A DNA stretch of 64,000 nt from Lysobacter capsici. GTDB lineage: Bacteria; Pseudomonadota; Gammaproteobacteria; Xanthomonadales; Xanthomonadaceae. Under the pieces are notes generated by a model. It was not told the DNA's origin. It saw only the letters and a program-made list of their open reading frames with translations, and ran no database searches. This document shows positions 45,288 through 55,302 of this stretch, one piece after another. The position numbers and the translations under genes were made by a program. The stretch is from positions 2,790,001-2,854,000 of the forward strand of contig NZ_CP094357.1 of the NCBI RefSeq assembly GCF_014779555.2. Direction: 5' to 3'. Position 1 is the first letter of the stretch; each line of letters starts with the position of its first letter.

Positions 45288-45321
45288 CGAATCCCGAATC
45301 CCGAATCCCGAATCCCGAATC
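45288..45321. repeat. Heptamer tandem repeat (CGAATCC)
   Basis: The 7-bp unit CGAATCC is repeated nearly five times. The array ends within the stop codon of cyoD (45320-45322), so it forms the immediate 3' flank of the oxidase operon. Related heptamer arrays are known in Xanthomonadaceae genomes. Confidence 0.8.
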
Positions 45322-45733
45322 AGGGCATGTTCCGCATATCGTGCGGCATCGGCATCATGTTGGTGTTGAGGTGATGCATGACCCACAGCGAGCCGGCCAG
45401 CATGATCACCACCAGCACCAGGGTGAAGATCAGCGCGAGCATGTTCCAACCGCCCTCCGACTTCGTGTTCATGTGCAGGAAGTAGACCATGTGCACGACG
45501 ATCTGCACGACCGCGAAGGCCAGGACCACGAACGCGGTCATGCCCGAGCTCGGCAGCACCTTGGCCATCACCAGCCAGAACGGGATCGCGGTGAGGATCA
45601 GCGACAGCACGAAACCGATCGCATAACCGCCGATGGTGCCGTGGTAATCGTCGCCGTCGTCGTGCGCGCTGTCGTGGCCGTGCGCGTGGGCATGATCGTT
45701 GTCGTGGTGTTGCGGGGCGACCGGATGGCTCAC
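45320..45733 (-). CDS. cyoD: Cytochrome bo quinol oxidase subunit IV
   Basis: This 137-aa protein has a His/Asp-rich N-terminus ('[21 protein letters not shown]', a possible metal-binding stretch) and three transmembrane helices, including '[24 protein letters not shown]' and '[22 protein letters not shown]', typical of CyoD. The start codon is GTG at 45733, overlapping the cyoC stop by 4 nt (GTGA). CyoD assists assembly of the copper site. The stop lies within a heptamer repeat. Confidence 0.9.
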   Translation of the reverse strand: MSHPVAPQHHDNDHAHAHGHDSAHDDGDDYHGTIGGYAIGFVLSLILTAIPFWLVMAKVLPSSGMTAFVVLAFAVVQIVVHMVYFLHMNTKSEGGWNMLALIFTLVLVVIMLAGSLWVMHHLNTNMMPMPHDMRNMP

Positions 45734-46365
45734 GGCAGCACTCCCATCAGGTAAACGAAGGTGAAGACGCCGATCCACACGACGTCGAGGAAATGCCAGA
45801 ACATCGACAGGCACATCAGGCGGCGGCGGTTTTCCACGGTCAGACCGTGTTTGCCGAGCTGCGCCATCAAGGTGACCAGCCAGACGATGCCGAAGGTCAC
45901 GTGCAGGCCGTGGGTGCCGACCAGGGCGAAGAACGAGGACAGGAACGCGCTGCGCTGCGGGCCGGCGCCTTCATGGATCAGATGCGCGAACTCGTACAGT
46001 TCCAGGCCGATGAAGGCCAGGCCGAACACGCCGGTGATCGCCAGCCAGCCCTGTACCGCGGCGAGTTTGCGCCGCTTCATCGAGATCATCGCGAAGCCGT
46101 AGGTGATCGACGACAGCAGCAGCATCGAGGTGTTGATCGCGACCAGTTGCAGATCGAACAGATCCGCGCCCGACGGGCCGGCCGCGTAGCTGCGGCCGAG
46201 CACGCCGTAGACCGCGAACAGGCAGGCGAACACCAGGCAGTCGCTCATCAGGTACAGCCAGAACCCGAGCAGGGTGCCGTTTTGCGGATGATGCTTGCCC
46301 TGGGCGTCGAAGAAGACCGGACGTCCGTCGGCGGTGTGGGTGGCGATGGCGTGTGCGTCAGACAT
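45730..46365 (-). CDS. cyoC: Cytochrome bo quinol oxidase subunit III
   Basis: This 211-aa protein has five predicted transmembrane helices with the COX3/CyoC features '[25 protein letters not shown]', '[21 protein letters not shown]', '[20 protein letters not shown]' and '[26 protein letters not shown]'. It overlaps the end of cyoB by 8 nt and is followed by cyoD in a 4-nt overlap, as in other cyo operons. Confidence 0.92.
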   Translation of the reverse strand: MSDAHAIATHTADGRPVFFDAQGKHHPQNGTLLGFWLYLMSDCLVFACLFAVYGVLGRSYAAGPSGADLFDLQLVAINTSMLLLSSITYGFAMISMKRRKLAAVQGWLAITGVFGLAFIGLELYEFAHLIHEGAGPQRSAFLSSFFALVGTHGLHVTFGIVWLVTLMAQLGKHGLTVENRRRLMCLSMFWHFLDVVWIGVFTFVYLMGVLP

Positions 46366-48364
46366 GGGCGGCGGCCAGTTGCTGCGTGTACTTGTCCTCG
46401 GTGGCCGTCACTTCGGCCGCCGGGATGTGGTAGTCGCGCTTGTAGTTGAAGGTGTGCACGATCGCGGCGATCAGCATCGCGGCGAAGGCCACGCCGGCGA
46501 ACAGCCACATCTGCCAGATCAGGCCGAACGCGCAGATCGTGCTGAGCACGGCGATGACCAGGCCGGCGGCGGTGTTCTTGGGCATGTGCACGTCGAGGAA
46601 GCCCGACCGCGGACGCTGATAGCCGCGCTGCTTCATGTCGTGCCAGGCGTCGTTGTCGTGCACCACCGGGGTGAAGGCGAAGTTGTAGTCCGGCGGCGGC
46701 GAGGAGGTCGACCATTCCAGCGTGCGGCCCTGCCACGGATCGCCGGTTTCGTCGCGCAGTTCGTGGCGGCGGCGGATGCTGACAACGAACTGGATCAGCA
46801 TGCTGGCGATGCCCAGCGCGATCAGCACCGCGCCGAACGCGGCGATGATGAACCAGATCTGCAGGGACGGGTCTTCGAAGTGATTGACGCGGCGGGTCAC
46901 GCCCATCAGGCCCAGCACGTACAGCGGCATGAAGGCGAAGAAGAAGCCAGTGATCCAGAACCAGAACGAGCATTTGCCCCAGAACGCATCGAGCTTGAAG
47001 CCGAATGCCTTGGGCCACCAGAAGTTGATGCCGGCGAACAGGCCGAACAGCACGCCGCCGATGATCACGTTATGGAAGTGGGCGATCAGGAACAGGCTGT
47101 TGTGCAGGACGAAGTCGGCCGGCGGCACCGCCAGCAGCACGCCGGTCATGCCGCCGATGGTGAAGGTGACCATGAAGCCGATCGTCCACAGCATCGGCAC
47201 TTCGAAGCGGATGCGGCCGCGGTACATGGTGAACAGCCAGTTGAAGATCTTCGCCCCCGTGGGGATCGAGATGATCATCGTGGTGATGCCGAAGAACGAG
47301 TTGACGCTGGCGCCCGAGCCCATGGTGAAGAAGTGGTGCAGCCACACCAGGTACGACAGGATCGTGATCACCACGGTCGCGTAGACCATCGAGGCGTAGC
47401 CGAACAGGCGCTTGCCGCTGAAGGTCGAGACGATCTCGGAGAAGATGCCGAAGCACGGCAGGATCAGGATGTAGACCTCCGGGTGGCCCCAGATCCAGAT
47501 CAGGTTCACGTACATCATCGGGTTGCCGCCGAGATCGTTCGTGAAGAAGTTGGTGCCGGCGTAGCGGTCCAGCGACAACAGCAGCAGCACCGCGGTCAGC
47601 ACCGGGAACGCGGCGACGATCAGCACGTTGGTGCACAGCGAGGTCCAGGTGAACACCGGCATGCGCATCATGGTCATGCCGGGCGCGCGCATCTTGACGA
47701 TGGTCGCGATCAGGTTGATGCCCGATAGCAAGGTGCCCACGCCGGCTATCTGCAGCGCCCATATGTAGTAGTCGACCCCGACCCCGGGACTGTAGGCGAT
47801 GCCCGACAGCGGCGGATACGCCAGCCAGCCGGTCTTGGCGAACTCGCCGACGAACAGCGACAGCATCACCAGCCCGGCGCCGCAGGCGGTCATCCAGAAG
47901 CTGAAGTTGTTGAGGAAGGGGAAGGCGACGTCGCGCGCACCGATCTGCAGCGGCACCAGGTAGTTCATGAAGCCGGTGACCAGCGGCATGGCCACGAAAA
48001 AGATCATGATCACGCCGTGCGCGGTGAAGATCTGATCGTAGTGTTCCGGCGGCAGATAGCCGGCGTTATCGCCGAAGGCCATCGCCTGCTGCAGGCGCAT
48101 CATCAGCGCGTCGGCGAAGCCGCGCAGCAGCATCACCAAGCCCAGCACCATGTACATGATGCCGATCTTCTTGTGATCGATGCTGGTGAACCATTCCTTC
48201 CACAGATACCCCCACAGCTTGTAGCGGGTGATCAGCGCGAGCACGGCCAGGCCGCCGAGCACGACCATGGCGAAGGTGGCGATCAGGATCGGCTCGTGCA
48301 GCGGGATCGCGTCCCAGCTGAGCCGGCCGAAGATCGACTGGGTGAGGTTGGATTGGTCAGACAT
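46358..48364 (-). CDS. cyoB: Cytochrome bo quinol oxidase subunit I
   Basis: This 668-aa haem-copper oxidase has the full subunit I signature: '[12 protein letters not shown]'-type entry ('[17 protein letters not shown]'), the copper-B and haem ligands region '[21 protein letters not shown]', '[14 protein letters not shown]', and '[26 protein letters not shown]'. It reduces oxygen to water using ubiquinol and pumps protons. The start is ATG 48364 with GGAG about 6 nt upstream; the frame extends to an upstream TTG that lacks support. It follows cyoA by about 100 nt. Confidence 0.95.
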   Translation of the reverse strand: MSDQSNLTQSIFGRLSWDAIPLHEPILIATFAMVVLGGLAVLALITRYKLWGYLWKEWFTSIDHKKIGIMYMVLGLVMLLRGFADALMMRLQQAMAFGDNAGYLPPEHYDQIFTAHGVIMIFFVAMPLVTGFMNYLVPLQIGARDVAFPFLNNFSFWMTACGAGLVMLSLFVGEFAKTGWLAYPPLSGIAYSPGVGVDYYIWALQIAGVGTLLSGINLIATIVKMRAPGMTMMRMPVFTWTSLCTNVLIVAAFPVLTAVLLLLSLDRYAGTNFFTNDLGGNPMMYVNLIWIWGHPEVYILILPCFGIFSEIVSTFSGKRLFGYASMVYATVVITILSYLVWLHHFFTMGSGASVNSFFGITTMIISIPTGAKIFNWLFTMYRGRIRFEVPMLWTIGFMVTFTIGGMTGVLLAVPPADFVLHNSLFLIAHFHNVIIGGVLFGLFAGINFWWPKAFGFKLDAFWGKCSFWFWITGFFFAFMPLYVLGLMGVTRRVNHFEDPSLQIWFIIAAFGAVLIALGIASMLIQFVVSIRRRHELRDETGDPWQGRTLEWSTSSPPPDYNFAFTPVVHDNDAWHDMKQRGYQRPRSGFLDVHMPKNTAAGLVIAVLSTICAFGLIWQMWLFAGVAFAAMLIAAIVHTFNYKRDYHIPAAEVTATEDKYTQQLAAAHV

Positions 48365-48464
48365 CTTCAACTCCGGAAGTCCGCTCGCGGACTCGGCGCG
48401 CGGTCTGCGCGCCTTGCTTGAATTCGATTCGTTGCGATCAATTCGGCTATGCGATGCGCCGCGA

Positions 48465-49640
48465 TCACGGCGCCAGCGAGGCGACGCCCCAGTTCGGCGT
48501 CGCGGTCGGTTCGGTCACGCACATCGCCGAGGTCACCACCGGGCCGCCGCGCAGGTCGCCCTTGCGTCGCGGCGCCAGCGCGTTGGTGTTCAGGCCCAGG
48601 CCGCCGCTGGCGTCGATCATCATCATCTCGTCCATGCACATCTTCGATGAGTCGACGCAGCGGTTGAGGATCGCCTTGTACAGGCCCGGCGCGACCGCGC
48701 CGTAGCGGCGCACCGATTCCTTTTCGCTGGGCATCTCGAGCTTGAGATAATCGGCGCGCTGCAGGGTGTTGCCGCTGGCGCGGTTCTGCGCGACCCACTG
48801 GTCGAAGCCGGCCTGATCCATGCCGTGGAAGCGGAAACGCATGCCGGAGAAACCGGCGCCGCTGTAGTTCGCCGAGAAGCCTTCGTAGTTGCCCGGCGCA
48901 TTCATCACCGCGTGCAACTGGGTTTCCATGCCCGGCATGGCGTAGATCTGGCCGGCCAGGGCGGGGATGTAGAACGAGTTCATCACGGTCGAGGCGGTGA
49001 TCTTGAAGTGGATCGGCCGATCGACCGGCGCGGCCAGTTCGTTGACCGTGGCGATGTTCTGTTCCGGGTACAGGAACAGCCACTTCCAATCCAGCGCGAC
49101 CACTTCGACCACCAGCGGCTTGACGTCGGCCGGAACCGGGCGGCCGGCGGCGACGCGGTGCAGCGGGCGATAGGGATCGAGGGTGTGGGTGCTGACCCAG
49201 GTGATCGCGCCGAGCACGATGATGATCAGCAGCGGCGCGGCCCAGATCAGCAGCTCGAGCTGGGTCGAATGGTCCCAGTCGGGCTTGTAGGTCGCGCTCT
49301 TGTTGGATGCGCGATAGCGCCAGGCGAAGAACAGCGTCAGCCCGATCACCGGCACGATGATCAGCAGCATCAGCACGGTCGACACCACGATGAGGTCGCC
49401 TTGCTGGGCCGCCACGTCGCCGGGCGGATTCAGCACGAGGGTGTTGCAGCCGGCCAGCAGCGTCAGGGCGGCCACGGCGAGCAGCGGACGCAACGTCCTG
49501 CTTAGCAACGTCCTGAATGTTCCGTCGGCGGGCGTGCGGCTTGAGCGCAGGCCGCGCGAGGGCGCGCCGTCACCGAGCGCGCCGGCAGCGGGCGGGCGGC
49601 GTGAAAGCAGGCGGCTTAACAGAGATTTGACCATGGTCAT
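48465..49640 (-). CDS. cyoA: Cytochrome bo quinol oxidase subunit II, lipoprotein
   Basis: This 391-aa protein has an N-terminal extension rich in Arg, then a lipoprotein signal '[13 protein letters not shown]' and two transmembrane helices ('[27 protein letters not shown]', '[33 protein letters not shown]'). The CyoA cupredoxin domain follows ('[62 protein letters not shown]'), lacking CuA ligands as expected for a quinol oxidase. The start is uncertain: ATGs at 49640 and 49634 are both near, and the first 60 or so residues are longer than usual CyoA. It is the first gene of cyoABCD. Confidence 0.88.
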   Translation of the reverse strand: MTMVKSLLSRLLSRRPPAAGALGDGAPSRGLRSSRTPADGTFRTLLSRTLRPLLAVAALTLLAGCNTLVLNPPGDVAAQQGDLIVVSTVLMLLIIVPVIGLTLFFAWRYRASNKSATYKPDWDHSTQLELLIWAAPLLIIIVLGAITWVSTHTLDPYRPLHRVAAGRPVPADVKPLVVEVVALDWKWLFLYPEQNIATVNELAAPVDRPIHFKITASTVMNSFYIPALAGQIYAMPGMETQLHAVMNAPGNYEGFSANYSGAGFSGMRFRFHGMDQAGFDQWVAQNRASGNTLQRADYLKLEMPSEKESVRRYGAVAPGLYKAILNRCVDSSKMCMDEMMMIDASGGLGLNTNALAPRRKGDLRGGPVVTSAMCVTEPTATPNWGVASLAP

Positions 49641-49850
49641 CGGGCAGCGCATCGCACGAGCGAAGCCGCGGCGGGGCGGCGATGGGCGCACTGTAGAGCC
49701 GCGAGACTGTGACGACGATTGGACGTTTTGTCCTATGGCAGCGCCGGGCGGGTGGTGGGAAGCTAGCGGCGTTCCCGGGAATGGGTGTGATGGTGTCGGG
49801 TGATGTGGAGGTCGGGTGATGATTGGCCCGACGCCGCGCTGCCATCCAGA

Positions 49851-49963
49851 ACGTCATTCCCGCGAACGCGGGAATCCAGTGACTTCAGGCGTTCTCGCAC
49901 GAAAGGCCCTGGATGTTCGGCTCCGCCGAAGTAAAGCGGAGCCCGCTTTCGCGGGAATGACGT
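49851..49963. repeat. REP/BIME-type inverted repeat
   Basis: This is the same family as 45193-45277: it opens CGTCATTCCCGCGAACGCGG and closes with GCGGGAATGACG, with a degenerate copy in between. It lies in the divergent gap between cyoA and the MFS gene, together with the heptamer array at 50042. Confidence 0.75.
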
Positions 49964-50041
49964 TGGGTAAAGATTGCTAGGTCTGACAATTGCGTTGCCT
50001 CGGGTTATTTACGCGTTTTGCAGACATGGCGCGCTACGCTC

Positions 50042-50107
50042 TTCCCGATTCCCGATTCCCGATTCCCGATTCCCGATTCCCGATTCCCGATTCCCGATTC
50101 CCGATTC
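50042..50107. repeat. Heptamer tandem repeat (TTCCCGA), 9.4 copies
   Basis: A perfect run of nine TTCCCGA units plus three bases lies about 80 bp upstream of the MFS start codon. The copy number suggests a slippage-prone tract. It is related to, but not identical with, the CGAATCC array at 45288. Confidence 0.9.
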
Positions 50108-50187
50108 TCGCCATAACTGAACGTATCCGCCTGCATCGGCAAATCGATCAGGCCCGATCGCTCCACGCACCACAAGCCGACTCGACG

Positions 50188-51513
50188 ATGCATACGCCAA
50201 ATCTCGCAAACCCGGATTCCTCCCAGACCGTGTCGGTCCACGACACCGGTTCGCATGCCGAAGTGGCGCCGGGCGACATCGCGGTCGGCGTGGTGATCGG
50301 CCGCGCCTCGGAGTACTTCGACTTCTTCGTCTACGGCATCGCCTCGGTGCTGGTGTTCCCGTCGCTCTTTTTCCCGTTCCTGGGCAAGCTCGAAGGCACG
50401 CTGTGGTCGTTCGCGATCTTCTCGCTGGCGTTCATCGCGCGGCCGATCGGCACGGTCACGTTCATGTGGATCCAGCGCCGGTGGGACCGCAGCACCAAGC
50501 TCACCATCGCCTTGTTCCTGCTCGGCACTTGCACCGCGGGCATCGCGTTCCTGCCGAGTTTCGGTACGGCCGGTTCGTTGTCGATCGTGCTGCTGTCCTT
50601 GTTCCGGATCGGCCAGGGCATCGCACTCGGCGGATCGTGGGACGGCCTGCCGTCGTTGCTCGCGCTCAATGCGCCGAAGGAACGCCGCGGCTGGTACGCG
50701 ATGCTCGGTCAGCTCGGTGCGCCGGTCGGCTTCATCATCGCCGCCGCGCTGTTCGCCTATCTCAACACCAGCCTGCCGCGCGCCGACTTCCTCGACTGGG
50801 GCTGGCGTTATCCGTTCTTCGCCGCGTTCGCGATCAACGTGGTCGCGCTGTTCGCGCGTCTGCGTCTGGTCGTCACCCACGAATACGCCCGCGAACTGGG
50901 CGAGCACGAACTCGAGCCCACGCCGGTGCTGGAACTGTTCCAGGCCAAGGGCCGGCATGTGGTGATCGGCGCGTTCGCCGCGCTGGCGAGCTATGCGCTG
51001 TTCCACATCGTGACGATTTTCCCGCTGTCGTGGATCCTGCTGTACTCGGACCAGTCGGTGAGCCAGTTCCTGGTGGTGCAGATCGTCGGCGCCTGTCTGG
51101 CCGCGGGCGCGGTGGTGGCGTCGGGCTTGATCGCCGACCGCTTCGGCCGTCCGCGCACCTTGGCCGCATTGGCCGCGGCGATCGCGATGTTCAGCGGTTT
51201 CGCGCCGACTCTGCTGGGCTCGGGCGAACTGGGCCAGGACGTGTTCATCCTGATCGGCTTCGTGCTGCTGGGCCTGTCCTACGGCCAGGCCGCCGGTTCG
51301 GTGACCGCGAACTTCGGTTCGAAGTATCGCTACACCGGCGCGGCGTTGACCTCGGACCTGGCCTGGTTGATCGGCGCGGCGTTCGCACCGCTGGTGGCGC
51401 TGGGGTTGTGCGCGCACTTCGGGCTGGGGTTTGTCGGCGTGTATCTGTTGTCGGGCGCGGTTTGCACGATGGCGGCGCTGGGGGTCAACCGGGCTTTGAA
51501 TATTCGTAGTTGA
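50188..51513 (+). CDS. MFS transporter, metabolite:H+ symporter type
   Basis: This 441-aa protein has twelve predicted helices and MHS-family motifs: 'GRASEYFDFFVYGIASVLVFPSLFFP' in helix 1 and 'RPIGTVTFMWIQRRWDRSTKLTIALFLLG' between helices 2 and 3, plus 'FRIGQGIALGGSWDGLPSLLALNAPKERRGWYAMLGQLGAPVGF' in helix 4-5. The substrate cannot be told; relatives carry dicarboxylates, amino acids or aromatic acids. The start is ATG 50188; upstream in-frame DNA includes the heptamer array and reads as repeats, so it is excluded. Confidence 0.85.
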   Translation: MHTPNLANPDSSQTVSVHDTGSHAEVAPGDIAVGVVIGRASEYFDFFVYGIASVLVFPSLFFPFLGKLEGTLWSFAIFSLAFIARPIGTVTFMWIQRRWDRSTKLTIALFLLGTCTAGIAFLPSFGTAGSLSIVLLSLFRIGQGIALGGSWDGLPSLLALNAPKERRGWYAMLGQLGAPVGFIIAAALFAYLNTSLPRADFLDWGWRYPFFAAFAINVVALFARLRLVVTHEYARELGEHELEPTPVLELFQAKGRHVVIGAFAALASYALFHIVTIFPLSWILLYSDQSVSQFLVVQIVGACLAAGAVVASGLIADRFGRPRTLAALAAAIAMFSGFAPTLLGSGELGQDVFILIGFVLLGLSYGQAAGSVTANFGSKYRYTGAALTSDLAWLIGAAFAPLVALGLCAHFGLGFVGVYLLSGAVCTMAALGVNRALNIRS

Positions 51514-51637
51514 TGGGGCGTGGGTGAGGGCTTGTCCCTACCGTCATCTTTGACAGGCCTCATCGATTTCGTCCTTGGACGTCATTGCATCTCCTAAGAC
51601 GCCAGCGTTGGTGCCAGATCGCTTCGTGAATTGACAT

Positions 51638-51665
51638 CGTCATTCCCGCGTTCGCGGGAATGACG
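51638..51665. repeat. REP-type hairpin
   Basis: A single hairpin unit with arms CGTCATTCCCGCG and CGCGGGAATGACG. It lies between the MFS gene and mbtH. Confidence 0.75.
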
Positions 51666-51726
51666 AGTAGGTAGGAGCGCTGATAGCGGGTTACCGTCTG
51701 ACTTGATATTGCTGAACTTCCCAAGC

Positions 51727-51812
51727 CGTCATCCCCGCGAAGGCGGGGATCCAGGGGCTTCACCGCGACATGACTCTGAAGTCTCTGGATCCCCGCCTTC
51801 GCGGGGATGACG
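51727..51812. repeat. REP/BIME-type inverted repeat pair
   Basis: Two mirrored units open CGTCATCCCCGCGAAGGCGG and close with GGCGGGGATGACG-like sequence around a spacer. It forms the 3' flank of mbtH and may act as a transcript end. Confidence 0.75.
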
Positions 51813-51940
51813 AGCCAGAGCGGTCGCGAAGAAGTGGGGTTCGCGGTGGTGAGAGTCACGAGCCAGGGCGACGCAACGTACGATTCTCTTGCCGTCTCGC
51901 CAGCTACCTGCGCGGCTGATTACTCAGCCACGCCGCGACT

Positions 51941-52159
51941 TCAACCTCCATGCTGCTCCATCGCCTTGATCAGACTCAAAGGACGCATATCCGTCCAATT
52001 CTTCTCGACGTAGTCCAGGCACGTCTGGCGCTCGGCCGGGCCGTGGACGCTGCGCCAGCCGGCCGGGATTTCGGCGAATTCGGGCCATAGCGAATGCTGG
52101 TTCTCGTCGTTGACCAGAACCAGGAAGGTGCCGTTGGGGTCTTCGAAGGGATTGCTCAT
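51941..52159 (-). CDS. MbtH-like protein
   Basis: This 72-aa protein has the MbtH family core: '[39 protein letters not shown]' and '[20 protein letters not shown]'. MbtH proteins bind and activate adenylation domains of non-ribosomal peptide synthetases. The start is ATG 52159 with AGGAG about 6 nt upstream. It follows a PLP-lyase gene by 79 nt on the same strand. No NRPS gene is present in the window, so its client is elsewhere. Confidence 0.92.
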   Translation of the reverse strand: MSNPFEDPNGTFLVLVNDENQHSLWPEFAEIPAGWRSVHGPAERQTCLDYVEKNWTDMRPLSLIKAMEQHGG

Positions 52160-52238
52160 GTGCGGCTCCTGCGGGTATCGAAAGAAGAGGGGGATCGCAT
52201 ACCGGATCGAGGACGCATGATCCGGCATGGTCGGCGTC

Positions 52239-53501
52239 TCAGTACGCGACCACCGTCCGCGATTGCGAACGCAGCGCGCCGCGTTCGCGTTGGTGGACGG
52301 CGCGCTCCAGGTCGCTGAGGTAAGCGTCCATGCTCTGGTCGTGGCCCGGAGTCAGGGTCAGGTGCAAGGCGGCCGGATTGGACAGGCGGCTGACGGGCCA
52401 GCCGCGCGCCTGCATCGCGTCGCCGATCAGGTGGATGTCGTATTCGTCGGAGCCGAACGCGATCACGCTCAGATGCGGCGCGCCGAGCAGGTGCAATCCG
52501 GGAATGCGCTCGATACCTTCGATGTAGCGGTCGCGGATGTGCATCACCCGCTGGGCCAGGGCGCGATAGCCCGATTCGCCCAGGTAATGCAGCACCGCCC
52601 AGGCCGCGGCGACCGCGCCGCCCGGACGCGTGCCGCTCAGGGTGTCAGTGCGGTAGACACCCTTGGGCCAGTCGAAGTATTCAAAGTGCTGGTACTCCTG
52701 ATCCTCGGCGTCGGCATACAACAGCACCGACGCGCCCTTGGCGGCGTAACCGAACTTGTGCAGGTCGGCCGACAGCGAACGCACGCCGGGAATGCTCAGG
52801 TCGAAACGCGGCAGTCCGGGCAGGAAGCACGCCACGTGCGGGGCGAGGAAGCCGCCGACGCAGGCGTCCACGTGCAGCCACACCTCGTATTCGCGCGCGA
52901 GTCGGGCGATGTCCTCGACCGGGTCGATGGCGCCGAACGGCAGCGACGGAGCCGAGGCGACGATCATCATGGTTTCCGAGGAAATGCACTGCGCCAGCAC
53001 GTCGACGCTGGCGCGGTAGTCGCCGCCGATCGACACCCGCACCACGTCCACGCCCATCAGATCGGCGGCCTTGTCGTAGGCCGGATGCGCGCTGGACGGC
53101 ATCAGCAGATGCGGGCGACGCACGCCGGGATGGCGCGCGCGGAACGCGCGATGCGCGCTGCGTACCGCGAGCACGATGCTTTCGCTGCCGCCGCTGGTCA
53201 TGGTGCCGACCGCGTCGTCGCCGCCGCCGAGCAGCGACAGCGAAATGGCGACGATGTCGTCCTGCATCCGGCGCAGGCTGGGAAACGCCGCCGGCGCCAG
53301 CGCATCCTCACAGATGAACATGGCGTAGGCGCGGCGGGCGACGTCGAGCACGTCCTCGCCGGCGTAGTACACGTTCAAGGGCGGGCCGTAGCGCCAGTCG
53401 GGGTCGTCGCCGCGCATGTCCGACATGGCGACCTGCAGTTCGTTCCAGGGCTGGCCCCGGGCGGGCAGGGTCTTGCGACCGTGAAAATTGAGCTCAGTCA
53501 T
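52239..53501 (-). CDS. PLP-dependent group II decarboxylase / sphingosine-phosphate-lyase-like enzyme
   Basis: This 420-aa protein has the fold type I pattern of group II decarboxylases and sphingosine-1-phosphate lyases: '[24 protein letters not shown]', '[25 protein letters not shown]', '[19 protein letters not shown]' with the PLP-contacting Asp, and the Schiff-base Lys in '[19 protein letters not shown]'. It is closest in appearance to the lyase/aspartate-decarboxylase branch. The start is ATG 53501. It lies upstream of mbtH, which may mean a role in supplying a building block for a peptide product; this is inference. Confidence 0.85.
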   Translation of the reverse strand: MTELNFHGRKTLPARGQPWNELQVAMSDMRGDDPDWRYGPPLNVYYAGEDVLDVARRAYAMFICEDALAPAAFPSLRRMQDDIVAISLSLLGGGDDAVGTMTSGGSESIVLAVRSAHRAFRARHPGVRRPHLLMPSSAHPAYDKAADLMGVDVVRVSIGGDYRASVDVLAQCISSETMMIVASAPSLPFGAIDPVEDIARLAREYEVWLHVDACVGGFLAPHVACFLPGLPRFDLSIPGVRSLSADLHKFGYAAKGASVLLYADAEDQEYQHFEYFDWPKGVYRTDTLSGTRPGGAVAAAWAVLHYLGESGYRALAQRVMHIRDRYIEGIERIPGLHLLGAPHLSVIAFGSDEYDIHLIGDAMQARGWPVSRLSNPAALHLTLTPGHDQSMDAYLSDLERAVHQRERGALRSQSRTVVAY

Positions 53502-54692
53502 GTGCGCTGTCTCGGTTCGGGTCGAATACGGGGAGTGCAAGCGCAGCAACAGGCGTCAGGAGCGCGATCGGCGCGCGGCATGGTCCGGCTTATCGGCGCC
53601 GCGGGCGCGATATCGCTTCGCGCCATGCCAAGCCGAATCGTCGCGACGCCGTCGTTCGTCTCGCGATCGCAGGCGGTGCTCGCGCATGCTCCGGCGATCG
53701 CGGCGATAAGCGTGGATGCATGAAGCGTTCGCCCGCGACGATGCGAACACGCCCGTGGCGTGCGCAAGCGCAAACCATCCGTTGGCCGGTTGGATCCATG
53801 GCGTCGGGCGAAGCTTGGGATCTAGATGCGGATCCGCTCAGCGCCGCGCGATCGCCCGAGGGTCATCCTGGACAGCGTTCCGGCGCGGTGCGGATACCGT
53901 TTGCGTCGATGCGTGCCGGCGACCGCGCGCCGGACGGCGCGAACGAAAAGTCGGGCGGAGTCTGGCCAGGTGGAACCGGACGTAAGCGGGATCCCACGCG
54001 TCGTAGGTTGGAATTCTTCAATCGACTTGCTCCGTGTCACGAGAAGGGTGGTCGCGCACTGGATTCGGACGGTGCGGACGGGTGTGGCGAAGCGGTTCGC
54101 TATTTTTTTAGTTAGTGAGCGAGCCGCTGTGGTGCGTGTTGGTGCGTTGCTGCACGTTGCCAACACAGTGTTACGTCCTGTTGTCAGGTCGGTCAACGAT
54201 TCGGGTCGTTTGTTGCTCGAAGTAGCGATGCGTATCGCATTGGCCGATGTGCTAGATCACAGAATCGACCTTGTGATCGCGGCGTGAATCGGGTCGTCGG
54301 TGTTGGCGCAATGTCCCTTGTTTTAAGGGAAATTCGCGATGTGTGATCGCAAGTGTGAAACGTGCTTGCCGTTTCCGAAAATGCGTGCAAACCGACGCTT
54401 GCATTTTCATCCGCGGACCGCTTCGACGTTACGGATGCGATGGCCACGGGTGCCGAGATGAAAATGTCCCCGGTCTCGTTTGCGTACCGCGACGCCGGCC
54501 GTGGCGTGAATGCTCGCGATCGGCCTGTTTCATCATGTACATTCGGTGGCGCATGGCGATATCCATGCGATGCGGCGGGCAGGCGTGGGCAAGCCATCGG
54601 CGGTTGCGCCTCGGCGCGGGGTTTTTGGCGGTCGAGGCATGGCTTGCGTATGCTCGGCGTTCCCCGGGCGACTCGCGCGACCGCGCCGCACC
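53502..54692. other. Long region without a convincing gene
   Basis: About 1.2 kb was checked on both strands. Open frames here have no recognisable family, no good ribosome sites and irregular codon use. The part from 54090 to 54450 is AT-richer, with a short inverted repeat (GATCACA/TGTGATC at 54255-54261 and 54272-54278). It may hold promoters for the leftward PLP-lyase gene and the rightward membrane protein. Confidence 0.5.
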
Positions 54693-55085
54693 ATGACTGT
54701 GTTGTTGATCGTGTTGACAGTGTTGATCGTCGTCGTGCCGCTGATCGCGGTTCCGGTCGGCGCGTTCGCGATCATGAAGCTGCAAAGGCAGGTCATCGAC
54801 AAGGTCACCAATGTTGCGCTCGAGCAACGTCTGCAACGCGAGGGCGTGGCGACGACCGCGCAGGTGCTCGACGCGGCCGATACCGGCGGACGCGTCGATG
54901 CCATTTATCTGTTGGTGCGGCTGCGGTTGCAGGTCGCCGCCGCCGACGGCGTGGAAGGGTTCGTGACCGAGATCGTGGCGGCCTTGAGTCCGGTCCGGGT
55001 GGCGCAGATCGTGCCCGGCGCGACGGTGAAGGTGCGGGTCGACCCGCTCAGTCGCGAGGTCGTGCTGGATCAGCCGCGGACCTGA
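54693..55085 (+). CDS. Small membrane protein with DUF3592-like domain
   Basis: This 130-aa protein has one N-terminal transmembrane helix ('LLIVLTVLIVVVPLIAVPVGAFAIM') and a cytosolic or periplasmic beta domain ('GVATTAQVLDAADTGGRVDAIYLLVRLRLQV ... GFVTEIVAALSPVRVAQIVPGATVKVRVDPLSREVVLDQ'). The 'P-G-x-x-V-x-V-x-x-DP' end resembles small DUF3592-like modules. Function unknown. The start is taken at ATG 54693 where the helix begins; longer frames exist but lack support. Confidence 0.65.
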   Translation: MTVLLIVLTVLIVVVPLIAVPVGAFAIMKLQRQVIDKVTNVALEQRLQREGVATTAQVLDAADTGGRVDAIYLLVRLRLQVAAADGVEGFVTEIVAALSPVRVAQIVPGATVKVRVDPLSREVVLDQPRT

Positions 55086-55210
55086 TCGCGGGCATCGCTC
55101 GCGATACGGTCGACCCATCCTCGATCATTCACGGCCGCGCTCGGCCGGAACAGGTGGCTCGCTGCCCGAGCCACCACACCACGTTCACACGGTCTTCCGA
55201 ACATTGGCCG

Positions 55211-55232
55211 TGCATTACGGTTCTGTAATACG
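55211..55232 (+). promoter_or_regulatory. Possible operator upstream of RND operon
   Basis: An interrupted palindrome ATTAC-6-GTAAT (55214-55218, 55225-55229) lies about 75 nt before the start of the membrane-fusion gene, in the only AT-rich stretch of that gap. It could bind a regulator or overlap a promoter. No regulator gene is adjacent. Confidence 0.3.
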
Positions 55233-55302
55233 GACAACGCAATCGGGCTTCGCGCGTTAGCTTTATCCGAATCTCACGAATCAAGCGGATGCAGGCAGGC
55301 CT

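Noticed and set aside
48364..48370. TTG start two codons upstream for cyoB
   Set aside because: It overlaps the ribosome-binding GGAG and the ATG at 48364 is well placed.
50042..50107. Tandem repeats as a CRISPR array
   Set aside because: The unit is 7 bp and contiguous, without spacers, and no cas genes are present.
53720..54115. A 131-residue plus-strand frame as a gene
   Set aside because: No family resemblance, no ribosome site and an irregular composition.
54255..54278. GATCACA/TGTGATC as a Crp/Clp site
   Set aside because: The arms are in the reverse order to TGTGA-N6-TCACA and the spacing is 10 bp.
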